From assembly GCA_938003875.1 (NCBI GenBank), contig CALKWO010000120.1:1-31164 (forward strand): 31,164 bases of DNA. Direction: 5' to 3'. The position numbers and the translations under genes were made by a program. The notes under the pieces are model-generated. The model was not told where the DNA came from, made no database searches, and saw nothing but the letters and a program-made list of their open reading frames with translations. The first letter of the stretch is position 1. The number at the start of each line of letters is the position of its first letter. The DNA is from an uncultured bacterium (GTDB taxonomy: Bacteria; Planctomycetota; Uabimicrobiia; Uabimicrobiales; JABWCH01). Positions 9,501-15,105 of this stretch are shown here, one piece after another.

Positions 9501-12500
9501 CGTTACTGTCTGGTTCGTCATGCTGACTTTGGATGAATTGGCGATCAATAGGGTTCCATTGATGTTGACATTACCTTGATCTGCTAGAAAATAGGCTTCT
9601 CCAGAAGTATTCACTGTCATGCTGTCTGTATTGACCGTGCTGCCGTTGAAATTGACCTTTGTGCTTGCTCCAGTAATGTTGGTGGTTCCTAAAGAAACAA
9701 GGGCAGTATTGAAATTCGTAGTAGAGCTACCGCTGATGTTGGTTGCTCCCACATTGTACGTACCAGAAATCGTATTTCCACCACTGGAAGAAAGTGTGAC
9801 AATTCCTGCGCCTTGCACTGTACCGCCAATCTGGTGCAGGCTGCTTCCACTCAATGTCAAAGTCCTGCCACTGGAAAGATTAACCGTTCCCTGGTTGGTG
9901 AAAAGACCACTGATGGTCATAGCACCTGTCTCTATATTGATTGTAGCGTTCTCTGCATTCAGGAAATCCACATTGTTGAATGCGCTTGTGCTTGTTCCTG
10001 TTTTTTTCGTCAGGGTGCCATAGTTTTCAAAAGTAGCAGTTCCGCTTTGTTCTGTCATGCTATTGTTGCCAGTGATCTCGAATAAACCCTGGTTGACGAA
10101 TTTGCTTGCGTTGTACATGTTGATTGTACCAGCACTCCAGTTCGCTGTCTGTCCTTCGGTATTTACAATCGTTCGATTGTACAGATATTTAGTGGTAGTA
10201 GCGAGATTCATCCCCCCTTTGGCCGTAAGGGTTTGAGTGCCATCCGTACCGTAAAGATAACCACCTGACCAGGTGTATATGCCATTCACTTCCAGATTGC
10301 TGCTTCCATTGATAGTGCCGTAAGCCTCAAGAGTAAGGTTATTCAAAGAATGCGTTCCTGTCCCTGTAAAGCTAGCAGTACCATTGAGTGTGCCATTGCC
10401 TGTGACTGTAAAATTTGTGGAATTGATAGTGCTTCCTGCTTCCAAGATGGTCGTTCCTCCGCTTACTGTCGCAGAAGTAGAATTCAAGAAGCTTCCTGCC
10501 TGGAAAGTAGTCGTTCCTCCTGTGCTGCTGAAAGAATTTCCATTCAATACAGCCCCTGTCTGGAAAGTAGAGGTTGCACCACTATTGGTAAAGGTAGCAG
10601 AATTTATGGTGCTGTTATTGACAGTCAAAGTACCAGAGCTAGCCGTTGTGGTATTGGCATTTACATTTGTAGCATTGGATATGTCTGCGATTCCTCCAGC
10701 AATATTGAAAACCATGCTGGCACTACCAAGCTGTGTTCCGTTTGCAATGAGCTGTCCACTGGATTGGACATCCATCTGGTTTGCTGTGACAGACTGATTC
10801 GTCATGCTGGTTTTGGCTGAGTTGGCGACCAATAGTGTTCCATTGATGTTTACCGTGCCTTGATCTGCCAGAAAATAGGCTTCTCCAGAACTATTCACAG
10901 TCATATTGTTTGTCTGGACATTGCTGCTGTTGAAATTGACTTTTGTGTTTGAACCAGTGATGCTGGCCGTCCCTAAGGAAACATTGGCACTATTGAAGCT
11001 TGTAGTAGAGCCGCCGCTGATGTTTGTCGTTCCAACATTATACATGCCAGAAATGGTATTTCCACCACTGGAAGAAAGTGTGACAATTCCTGCGCCTTGC
11101 ACTGTTCCACCAATCTGGTGCTGGCTGCTTCCGCTCAATGTCAAAGTTCTCCCGCTGGAGATATTCACAGTTCCCTGGTTTGTCAAAAGACCACTGATTG
11201 TCATGGCACCAGTCTCTATATTCATCGTAGCATTTTCTGCATTCAAAAAATCCACACTATTCAAGGTGGTTGTACTCGTGCCCGTTTTTTTCGTCAGGGT
11301 TCCATAGTTTTCAAAGGTAGCAGTACCACTTTGTTCTGTCATGCTGTTGTTGCCAGTAATCTCGAATAAACCCTGGTTAACGAATTTGCTTGTGTTGTAC
11401 ATGTTGATTGTACCAGCATTCCATGTCGCAGTCTGGCCAGCCGTGTTCACAATGGCACGATTATAGAGATATTTTGTGGTGGTGGATAGATTCATGCCCC
11501 CTTTTGCAGTAAGAGTCTGACTTCCATCCACACCATAAAGATTTCCACCTGACCAGGTATATACTCCGTTCACTTCGATATTTCCACTACCATTGACAGT
11601 CCCGCTGCTTTGTGTAAAATTCGTTAAGCTATGTGGGCCTGTTCCAGCAAAAGATACCGTAGCCCCGCTCACGGTAAAATTGGTAGAACCAATGCTGCTT
11701 CCTGTTTCCAGGGTAACTGTTCCCCCACTGAGCGTTGTGTTTGTAGAATTCAGACTACTGCCTGCCTGGAAGGTCGTTGCCCCTGATGTCTGGCTGAAAT
11801 TATCCCCGCTTACAATGGCCCCTGACTGGAAGGTCATCGTTGCCCCACTGTTGGTAAAAGTAGTGGAATTCAGGGTGCTATTGTTGAGAGTTAAAGTCCC
11901 AGAACTGGCTGTTGTCGTATTGGCTGTGACTGTCGTAGCATTGGATAGATTGGCAATGCCCCCTGCAACACTGAAAGCCATGCTGGAATTACCAAGCTGG
12001 GTTCCACTTGTGTTGAGCTGCCCACTGGATTGTACATTGATTTGTGTAGCTTCCACAGTCTGGTTAATCATATTGGCTTTGGAAGAGTTGTATATATTCA
12101 ATGTCCCCAGTGTAACCATTCCTGATTCTTTAGTAAAATTTGCTTCTGCAGAAGAGTTTAGTGTAATGTTCCCTGTCTGTACATTGTTTTCATTGAAATA
12201 GACCTTCGTGCTACTTCCTGTGATACTCGTTGTTCCCAGGCTGGCACCAAAGCTATTGAAATTTGTCGTTCCTGCGCTGATCGTTGTGTTGGAAGACTGG
12301 TACGTTCCTGATATAGTATTTCCAGCACTGGAAGATAGAGTAAGCGTGCCTGCTACATTGATATTCCCGCCCAGTTGATGCTGGCTGCTTCCGCCTAAGG
12401 TTAAAGCCGACCCGCTGGCTACGGAAATATTTCCTTCGTTCGTTACAGCACCAGTGATACTCAATGTGCCTTTCTGTACATCGAGTTGTGCATTGGTTGC

Positions 12501-13037
12501 ATTGATGAAGTCTATTCCCGATAAGCTTGTCGTTCCTGTTGTGGTGCTTTTGATGAAAGTTCCCTGGTTTTGGAATGTAGCTGTACCACTTTGTTCTGAC
12601 ATAGTCAGGTCTGCTGTTACAGAGAAAGTCCCCTGGTTTTGGACTGTACTCGTATTATAAAGATAAACGGTACCACCACTCCAGGTAGCACTGTTTCCCG
12701 ATGTATTGACAAGTGTGCGATTGGTAAGATATTTTGTGCTTGTGCCACTTATCGTCAGACCACCCATCGCTGTCGCTGTCTGCTGACCATCAACACCAGT
12801 GAGATAGCCAGCCGACCATGTCCATAGGCCTGTAGATCCAAGATTTCCAGCCCCTGTCAGCGTCCCGCCTGTTTGTGTAATGAAATCGTAAGTAGTATCT
12901 GTGTTGATTGTAACCGTCCCTGAACTGACACTAAGACTGTCTGCCTGGAGACCCTCCAGCAAACCAAAGAAAAATAAAATCATCAGAAGGATTCTTGCCT
13001 TCCCTATTTGTGTTTTTCTTTGACAAAAAGTTTGCAT
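3579..13037 (-). CDS. Giant modular adhesin-like protein with PEP-CTERM tail
   Basis: A 3152-residue secreted protein, rich in Ser, Thr, Asn and Gly and poor in charge. AAGGAG (13044-13049) lies 6 nt before the ATG. Residues 1-32 are a signal peptide with an extended basic start (MQTFCQRKTQIGKAR). Residues 71-2590 are six full modules of 371-449 residues, followed by a half module from 2591. Each opens with a W-S/T-G-G-Y-L-Y-G-V-D-G motif, then KYLYNRT, then EQSGTATFENYGTL, then many short G/T/S beta repeats, as in passenger-type beta-helices. Around residue 2765 comes PGFSPG with a beta domain, as in autotransporter-associated proteins. Residues 2890-3115 are two Ig-like (choice-of-anchor D / ASPM-like) domains. 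The tail is VPEPCT, a helix, YRKK and 12 extra residues. There is no beta-barrel, so it is not a type V autotransporter. The likely role is adhesion or matrix building; the ligand is unknown. Confidence 0.88.
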   Translation of the reverse strand: MQTFCQRKTQIGKARILLMILFFFGLLEGLQADSLSVSSGTVTINTDTTYDFITQTGGTLTGAGNLGSTGLWTWSAGYLTGVDGQQTATAMGGLTISGTSTKYLTNRTLVNTSGNSATWSGGTVYLYNTSTVQNQGTFSVTADLTMSEQSGTATFQNQGTFIKSTTTGTTSLSGIDFINATNAQLDVQKGTLSITGAVTNEGNISVASGSALTLGGSSQHQLGGNINVAGTLTLSSSAGNTISGTYQSSNTTISAGTTNFNSFGASLGTTSITGSSTKVYFNENNVQTGNITLNSSAEANFTKESGMVTLGTLNIYNSSKANMINQTVEATQINVQSSGQLNTSGTQLGNSSMAFSVAGGIANLSNATTVTANTTTASSGTLTLNNSTLNSTTFTNSGATMTFQSGAIVSGDNFSQTSGATTFQAGSSLNSTNTTLSGGTVTLETGSSIGSTNFTVSGATVSFAGTGPHSLTNFTQSSGTVNGSGNIEVNGVYTWSGGNLYGVDGSQTLTAKGGMNLSTTTKYLYNRAIVNTAGQTATWNAGTINMYNTSKFVNQGLFEITGNNSMTEQSGTATFENYGTLTKKTGTSTTTLNSVDFLNAENATMNIETGAMTISGLLTNQGTVNISSGRTLTLSGSSQHQIGGTVQGAGIVTLSSSGGNTISGMYNVGTTNISGGSTTSFNSANVSLGTASITGSNTKVNFNSSNVQTNNMTVNSSGEAYFLADQGTVNINGTLLVANSAKTSMTNQSVTANQMDVQSSGQLIANGTQLGSASMVFNIAGGIADISNATNVNANTTTASSGTLTVNNSTINSATFTNSGATSTFQTGAVLNGNSFSSTGGTTTFQAGSFLNSTSATVSGGTTILEAGSTINSTNFTVTGNGTLNGTASFTGTGTHSLNNLTLEAYGTINGSSNLEVNGIYTWSGGYLYGTDGTQTLTAKGGMNLATTTKYLYNRTIVNTEGQTANWSAGTINMYNASKFVNQGLFEITGNNSMTEQSGTATFENYGTLTKKTGTSTSAFNNVDFLNAENATINIETGAMTISGLFTNQGTVNLSSGRTLTLSGSSLHQIGGTVQGAGIVTLSSSGGNTISGTYNVGATNISGSSTTNFNTALVSLGTTNITGASTKVNFNGSTVNTDSMTVNTSGEAYFLADQGNVNINGTLLIANSSKVSMTNQTVTANQIDVQSSGQLITSGTQLGNSSMVFNIAGGTANLSNATNVTANTTTASSGALTINNSTLTSATFTNSGATSTFQAGAVLQGTTFSQTSGTTNFQAGSSLNSTNATFSGGTSTLETGSTINSTNFTVSGATVSLTGTGPHNFANLTQSSGTINGSGNIEVNGTWTWSGGYVYGVDGTQTLIAKGGMSLATTTKYLYNRTIINAEGQSANWITGTINMYNTSKFVNQGLFEITGNNSMTEQSGTATFENYGTLTKKTGTGNTTLTNVDFLNAENAVVNLEMGTMTISGLVTNQGTINLSSGKTLTLSGSSQHQIGGTVQGAGILTLSSSGGNTISGVYNVGTSNISGGSTTNFHTASVSLGTTSITGANTKVNFNSSNVQTNNLTVNTSGEAYFLADQGTVNINGNLLIANSSRLDMANQTVATNQIDVQSSAQFNASGTQIGSASMIFNVSGGTANLTNGTTLTANTTTASSGTLIVNNSTLNSATFNNSGATSTFQAGAVLNGTSFTQSSGAVVFESGSSLNSTSVAINRGTATFHQGITIGSTNFTVYGDGTNSTTATFSGAETHTLTNLSLSGSTATINGSSNLEVNGVYTWSGGYLYGVDGQQALTAKGGMDLSGSDKYLYNRTIINAANQTATWSAGNINLYNTNKFINYGNFDAMADTTMSLQSGTTTFENYGTLAKKAGTGYTYLSNVDFVNAENAQISVESGYLRIHGSLVNQGTINVASGTYFYVSGTKMNEIAGTMQGQGRAYLYSTAGHNINGTYNMGSTYITNGGITNFNSQSVSLGTTSITGTNSTVNFYSGNVQTAALTTNSTAQVNFLSNGGSVNTGLLRTISSSVLNMSNQNVNSTEIRVEGTSQLNTSGTQLGSSSTIFSVQGGTANLSSGTIATTSTTTVSSGTLNVNNSAIHAATFTSSGGVSNFQENSALNGANFNVTSGTVNFQAGSALNSTTASISGGTTNFQAGSSLNSTTTTISKGDVNFEAGSAINANNLVVNGSSGTTVVNGTAAFQAGSHTVNNLTIQQYGIVNGAGNIAVNNAFVWSGGYLYGVDGQQTLTANAGMELSDTTKYMYDRTVVNTTGQTATWSGGTINLYNTSKFINHGDFHLTNNNSMTEQSGTATLENYGTLTKTASTGTSTFSNVDVLNAANAQIQVQTGTMSISGALTNEGNINISSGATLSLSGSTVHQLSGTIQGEGTFNVSSSAGVNITGTYNMSNTSLTGGTTNFMTNNASLGIANVSGSSTYVNFENAAQANSITVSSGNLVNKTSLTATTFQNSGGTSTFQTGSVMNAPTFTMSSGTVDFQTGSTLNATTVDLNGGTGNFTGSTIASDNFNLTGATTNLTGAALNSTTTTMTAGTTRFTSSSIASQDFNMSGGALYFNGTDKQTLNNFNFSGGNVYGSGDVDVNGTWNWTAGYVRGNTGQEVLTLKGATNISTTSAKRLYNRTVVNDENQTMSWTAGTINLYDTTTIINKGNLESTGNTTIYEQTGTAVFHNQGTLVKKTATGTTYFTNMDVINTGRVEVQSGILNFNNSVYTQNAGLTVLNGGSITSSNTMVINGGAIAGSGTITASVLVGSDARLAPGFSPGLLDIDGSLTLNAGSILDIEIENLDGTLGISHDFLDIRDDAIFSSGVVLNVSLSQSLANTLNADLAQGIYRSFKILSAGTDGTGSISLTPSQLLFVDENYLWSAYVLNNKDLYLQYNGPTYIPVPSFTASNASFGNVRIGTQATGTITVTNTSDIGIDPINGSIGSVSANGFSSTPGDQSFSNLAINSSVSRTYTYAPTAIGNHSATVNINTNIGNQVANLNGTGVSPVFSSSIAPNTLIDFGTVEAYSSNEYILRIQNLTPEDLGNLTNLTLLSATLSGMDAGYFSIENFTPGTVLGKNAYLDLLLRATNPEWRFAYRSGILTLVTDENAAFGMAGNTYTFYLTAYMVPEPCTYIVMSLAILVFCIYRKKHCHAKGYKNAKIL
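4900..5267 (-). repeat. Adhesin module 7 (partial)
   Basis: Starts at residue 2591 (TWNWTAGYV) and keeps the RLYNRTVVN and EQTGTAVFHNQGTL blocks. The module pattern is lost near residue 2710, where the PGFSPG-type C-terminal region begins. The right-hand limit is approximate. Confidence 0.65.
5268..6380 (-). repeat. Adhesin module 6 (shortened)
   Basis: Residues 2220-2590, starting at AFVWSGGYL. It is the shortest full module (371 residues). It lacks part of the middle found in the others, and its second half is rebuilt from short ST-rich sub-repeats. Confidence 0.72.
6381..7727 (-). repeat. Adhesin module 5
   Basis: Residues 1771-2219, starting at VYTWSGGYL. It is the longest module (449 residues), because the short F-Q-A-G-S-x-L-N-S-T sub-repeat occurs one extra time near its end. 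It is more diverged from the central group. Confidence 0.75.
7728..9014 (-). repeat. Adhesin module 4
   Basis: Residues 1342-1770, starting at TWTWSGGYV. It belongs to the central group. Its second half carries NRGTATFHQG, a variant not seen in modules 2 and 3. Confidence 0.8.
9015..10280 (-). repeat. Adhesin module 3
   Basis: Residues 920-1341, starting at IYTWSGGYL. It belongs to the near-identical central group (modules 2-4). Confidence 0.8.
10281..11564 (-). repeat. Adhesin module 2
   Basis: Residues 492-919, starting at VYTWSGGNL. By eye it is very close to modules 3 and 4 at DNA level. The shared block around 11290-11420 differs from 8760-8890 and 10020-10150 by scattered single bases, many of them at third codon positions. 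Confidence 0.8.
11565..12827 (-). repeat. Adhesin module 1
   Basis: Residues 71-491 of the giant protein. It starts at LWTWSAGYL and is more diverged than modules 2-4: ISGTSTKYLTNRT replaces the KYLYNRT form of the others. Boundaries are set at the first residue of the tryptophan motif. Confidence 0.75.
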
Positions 13038-13122
13038 AATCTGCTCCTTATCATAGTGCTAAGAAGATTGACATTCCATAATCTTATCCCAATTTTATAA
13101 AAAATAATTCCTACTTTAATTA

Positions 13123-13137
13123 GCCTCCTTCGGAGGC
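13123..13137. other. Short GC-rich hairpin in the leader of the giant gene
   Basis: GCCTCC (123-128 of this kb) pairs with GGAGGC (132-137) around a 3-nt loop. It lies about 85-100 nt before the adhesin start codon, so it could sit in the 5' leader of the operon mRNA or mark its boundary. It carries an internal GGAGG-like sequence on either strand. Confidence 0.4.
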
Positions 13138-13161
13138 AATCTTTCCCGTGCGTAAGCTGTA

Positions 13162-13305
13162 ATCTTATCGTTATCTTAATCGTAATCGTTATCGTAATCT
13201 TTATCGTTATCTTAATCCTTATCCTCTATAAGCATTGATAAAGATAAAGATTACGATAAAGATTAAGATTAAGATTAAGATTAAAATTAAGATTAAGATT
13301 AAGAC
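13162..13305. repeat. Inverted ATC/GAT hexamer array
   Basis: The left arm has ATC every 6 nt from 13167 to 13221 (ten units; an extra ATC at 13162 is 5 nt out of phase). A spacer of about 13 nt (13224-13236) follows. The right arm has GAT every 6 nt from 13237 to 13297, apart from one AAT at 13285, and closes with GAC at 13303. The other three bases of each unit vary (TAA, AAA, TAC, CGT type). The arms can pair into a long imperfect stem. Confidence 0.85.
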
Positions 13306-13331
13306 AAAACTATAATTTCCTATACAGTTAA

Positions 13332-13390
13332 TTATAAAAAATGCAATAAAGGAGTCAAGCGAATTTATATTTTTATAGATTTTTAAATTA
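13332..13390 (+). repeat. 59-bp direct repeat, copy 1
   Basis: Identical base for base to 15100-15158 and in the same orientation. It is AT-rich and includes GCAATAAAGGAGTCAAGCG. Flanking bases on both sides differ between the copies, so the repeat limits are exact. The copies bracket the nucleotidyltransferase island. Confidence 0.9.
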
Positions 13391-13452
13391 CCATGAGAGT
13401 TGCCCTAACACTGTTATAACCAAAGCGCAGCATATCTGAAAACAAAAAAGAA

Positions 13453-13596
13453 TCACTGAGGTTTGTTGCTCCAAGGTTCCAGAAATAAAAAAAGAATAAA
13501 GAACATGAAGAACACGGAGAAGCAGAGACAATATTTTTCATTATTTTTTTTCCCACAACATAAAGGACATTGTGTAGTCGAAATAGCCAGATTCAT
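13453..13596 (-). pseudogene. 47-codon ORF, possible remnant of a Cys-rich small protein
   Basis: The ORF has a strong ribosome-binding site (GAGGAG, 6 nt before the ATG) and begins with MNLAISTTQCPLCCGKKNNE. CPLC-G-K-N is reminiscent of the N-terminus of small cysteine-rich CWC-type proteins. From about codon 20 the reading frame runs into a dispersed intergenic repeat; 13518-13537 is an exact 20-nt inverted copy of 30997-31016. The rest of the peptide is hydrophobic and looks accidental. I read it as a gene start interrupted by a repeat element. It lies 59 bp beyond the two-gene nucleotidyltransferase operon, on the same strand. A genuine small membrane peptide is possible. Confidence 0.35.
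13501..13550. repeat. Dispersed repeat related to the element at 30.95-31.09 kb
   Basis: AGAAGCAGAGACAATATTTT at 13518-13537 is identical to the reverse complement of 30997-31016. Flanking bases (CATGAAGAACACGG on the left) resemble the same element with substitutions. This is an older, diverged copy. Confidence 0.6.
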
Positions 13597-13655
13597 GATT
13601 TTCTCCTCGTTTTATAATCTGATTCAAAGCGATCAAAATCTGGTTCATAATCGGG

Positions 13656-13940
13656 CTAAATCAAGACGTTGCTTAAATTCTTTTTTATCATTTGGAGCGT
13701 TGCTTCTTTCCACTCTTTGTTATCCAGCAGATAAGGCATGAGCCTTTCAAGATAGATTTTTCTTGTTTCATCGCAACGCAATCTTTTGGTGCCATATTTT
13801 TTTAAAAAATGATATACGTCTGATGTGGATAAACGAATCAGCTCAGGAAAGGAAGCGTATTCAATCATGCGACGAATCAAAAAATCGTCGGACAAATTTT
13901 CTTTGCCGTCCCATAGATATTTATCGGGGATTTTTAGCAT
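13656..13940 (-). CDS. Small partner protein of the AbiEii-type nucleotidyltransferase
   Basis: A 94-residue, probably all-helical, soluble protein. AGGA precedes its ATG by 9 nt, and its first 20 bp overlap the end of the nucleotidyltransferase gene, so the pair is translationally coupled. It opens with a KIPDKYLWDG segment and has an EYASFPELIRL helix, then HFLKKYG and a basic RKIYLERL helix. The start, W-D and acidic residues followed by an F-L-I-R-R helix, is reminiscent of the small DUF6922-type proteins often found beside DUF1814/AbiEii genes. I cannot confirm the family. The probable role is the neutralising or regulatory partner of the nucleotidyltransferase, inferred from the overlap and size. 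No DNA-binding helix-turn-helix is obvious. Confidence 0.7.
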   Translation of the reverse strand: MLKIPDKYLWDGKENLSDDFLIRRMIEYASFPELIRLSTSDVYHFLKKYGTKRLRCDETRKIYLERLMPYLLDNKEWKEATLQMIKKNLSNVLI

Positions 13941-14655
13941 AATCGAACATCCTGTTGATTAAATCGGCTACAAAACTTTGGAAAGCAACACTATTTATTT
14001 TTCTTTTCAATAATACCGAGCCTTCTAGCTTAGAATCTGAAAAGATAATTGCAAGCCCTTCATAGTCTATGGGACTCATTTTTTCTTTTGACCAAACAAC
14101 TGCTTGTTCAAAGGTAAATTCCTGAAAAAGATAAAACAAATCTATAAAATCTTTGGTAGCCTTTCTATCATAAGCAGCACATAGCTTATTCGTTGCCAGA
14201 TTTTCTTTTGCATCCAGCACAATGGAATTTATTTTAGGTCGAACTCCCATATTTTTAAAATTTTCATAGATGAATTCTATTTTTAAAGTTGTGGTTTCGC
14301 AATAAGCAAAAATCCTTTTAAAATATTCTCTGTCTATTTCTATTTCTGTAGGGTATATCTTAGAAATGCGTTGGATGATTTCTCTGCTTTCAATATGAAA
14401 GCCTTCTTTTGATCCAATAACTCCATCGTAAAAAAAATCCAGATCATCAGAATAGCGATGCTGATAATAAAATCTAGAAAGGCAAGTTCCGCCACTTAAA
14501 TAGAATCTATCATTTTGAATGAGAGAACAAATTTTGTCCTGGAATGGATATAGCTCAGATTCATAAAAATGAATACTTTGTTCAGATGCCATAGAAATAT
14601 AATATTTTTCCATAAGATATTGAGGGACAACAATGTTTTTTTGATATTTATTCAA
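13921..14655 (-). CDS. AbiEii/DUF1814-type nucleotidyltransferase, putative toxin
   Basis: A 244-residue cytoplasmic protein of the AbiEii/AbiGii toxin nucleotidyltransferase family. Visible motifs are Gly55-Gly56 in YLSGGTCLSR followed by Asp71 and Asp73 in SDDLDFF (the GG...DxD metal-binding signature), Lys125 and Glu127 in LKIEF, Asn156-Lys157, Arg164 and the KDFIDLFYL helix with Asp169 and Asp172 (motif IV region). Family members studied elsewhere transfer nucleotides to tRNA or other targets and act as growth-arresting toxins in anti-phage systems; the target here is unknown. The start is uncertain: the 14655 codon is TTG without a clear ribosome-binding site, and ATG codons at 14613 (residue 15) and 14592 are alternatives. 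Gene order is enzyme first, small partner second. The gene looks more AT-rich than its surroundings and lies inside the 59-bp repeats. Confidence 0.85.
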   Translation of the reverse strand: MNKYQKNIVVPQYLMEKYYISMASEQSIHFYESELYPFQDKICSLIQNDRFYLSGGTCLSRFYYQHRYSDDLDFFYDGVIGSKEGFHIESREIIQRISKIYPTEIEIDREYFKRIFAYCETTTLKIEFIYENFKNMGVRPKINSIVLDAKENLATNKLCAAYDRKATKDFIDLFYLFQEFTFEQAVVWSKEKMSPIDYEGLAIIFSDSKLEGSVLLKRKINSVAFQSFVADLINRMFDYAKNPR

Positions 14656-14698
14656 TAAAACTCAACTATTACAATTTACGTTTTAGTATATTAACAGG

Positions 14699-14711
14699 AC
14701 TTTCCGAAAAT
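14699..14711 (+). repeat. 13-bp inverted repeat, left copy
   Basis: ACTTTCCGAAAAT, the exact reverse complement of 15082-15094. The two copies enclose the 88-residue ORF and its leader (about 395 bp in all). This could be the terminal repeats of a small element or chance in AT-rich DNA; no target-site duplication is visible. Confidence 0.45.
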
Positions 14712-14779
14712 AGGTGAAGCCCCCAAAAAATCAGACTAAGGGAAAAAATAAATATTGCAATCGCTTTATTGACAATATA

Positions 14780-14859
14780 ATATGGGAATTCGTGTCGTTT
14801 GTTAAAAAAAAAATTCCATTTATAAAAGGAATTTATAAATGAATATAGGAATTCCCATA
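14780..14859 (+). promoter_or_regulatory. Nested palindromic leader over the start of the 88-residue ORF
   Basis: TATGGGAATTC (14780-14790) and GAATTCCCATA (14849-14859) are perfect 11-nt inverted repeats flanking the ribosome-binding site (AAAGGA, 14825-14830) and the start codon. An imperfect ATTTATAA palindrome lies between them. Pairing in the mRNA could hide the start, or the arms could be an operator. TTGACA and TATAAT occur just upstream (14768 and 14775) but are only 1 bp apart, so they cannot be one promoter. Confidence 0.4.
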
Positions 14860-15105
14860 ATAGATAGTGTACTAGAAATTTTCCCTTGGGACAATAGCGA
14901 AGAATATAAAAAAATTATCAAAATGTATGGTATCGAAATTCAAGAAAGAATCAACGAGTTAATGCTAATGCCATTATTAGGTTTTGAGAGTGTTAATGAC
15001 TTAGCAAAAAGCCTAAAGCGAGATAAAAATGAATACTATATACTCTCAAGAGATCAGCCTTATGATTTCATACTCTTAGAGATTTTCGGAAAGTTCGGTT
15101 TATAA
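14839..15105 (+). CDS. Hypothetical protein, 88 residues
   Basis: Not recognised. The start is well supported by AAAGGA 8 nt before the ATG. The product is soluble and mostly helical, with alternating acidic and lysine-rich segments (NSEEYKKIIKMYGIEIQER) and a LAKSLKRDKNEYYILSR stretch. No signal peptide, membrane helix or catalytic motif is visible. The last codons, FGL and the stop, run into the second 59-bp repeat, which supplies the TAA; the protein may therefore be the truncated N-terminus of something longer, perhaps a mobile-element protein. It is transcribed divergently from the nucleotidyltransferase operon. It could equally be a small antitoxin-like regulator. Function unknown. Confidence 0.5.
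   Translation: MNIGIPIIDSVLEIFPWDNSEEYKKIIKMYGIEIQERINELMLMPLLGFESVNDLAKSLKRDKNEYYILSRDQPYDFILLEIFGKFGL
15082..15094 (-). repeat. 13-bp inverted repeat, right copy
   Basis: ATTTTCGGAAAGT, the partner of 14699-14711. It lies in the last codons of the 88-residue ORF, 5 bp before the second 59-bp direct repeat. Confidence 0.45.

Larger units (their letters stand above)
13038..13655. other. Repeat-rich intergenic region upstream of the giant gene
   Basis: This stretch has no confidently intact gene. From left to right it holds the leader of the giant adhesin gene, a GC-rich hairpin (13123-13137), the hexamer array (13162-13305), the first 59-bp direct repeat (13332-13390) and a 47-codon ORF on the minus strand (13453-13596) that overlaps a dispersed repeat. 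I found no convincing -35/-10 pair for the six-gene operon on the minus strand. Confidence 0.7.

Noticed and set aside
3600..12830. Many plus-strand ORFs of 60-200 codons opposite the giant adhesin gene (e.g. 11593-12201)
   Set aside because: They recur at the same place in each module, lack ribosome-binding sites, and have V/L/P-rich translations expected from antisense of a Thr/Ser/Gly/Asn-rich repeat.
3579..13037. Type V autotransporter with translocator barrel
   Set aside because: The C-terminus is Ig-like domains plus a P-E-P helix and basic tail, not a beta-barrel; only the passenger-like repeats resemble autotransporters.
13162..13305. CRISPR-like array
   Set aside because: The unit is only 6 nt and there are no unique spacers of normal length or cas genes.
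14768..14780. TTGACA followed by TATAAT upstream of the 88-residue ORF
   Set aside because: The boxes are 1 bp apart instead of about 17, so they do not form a promoter together.
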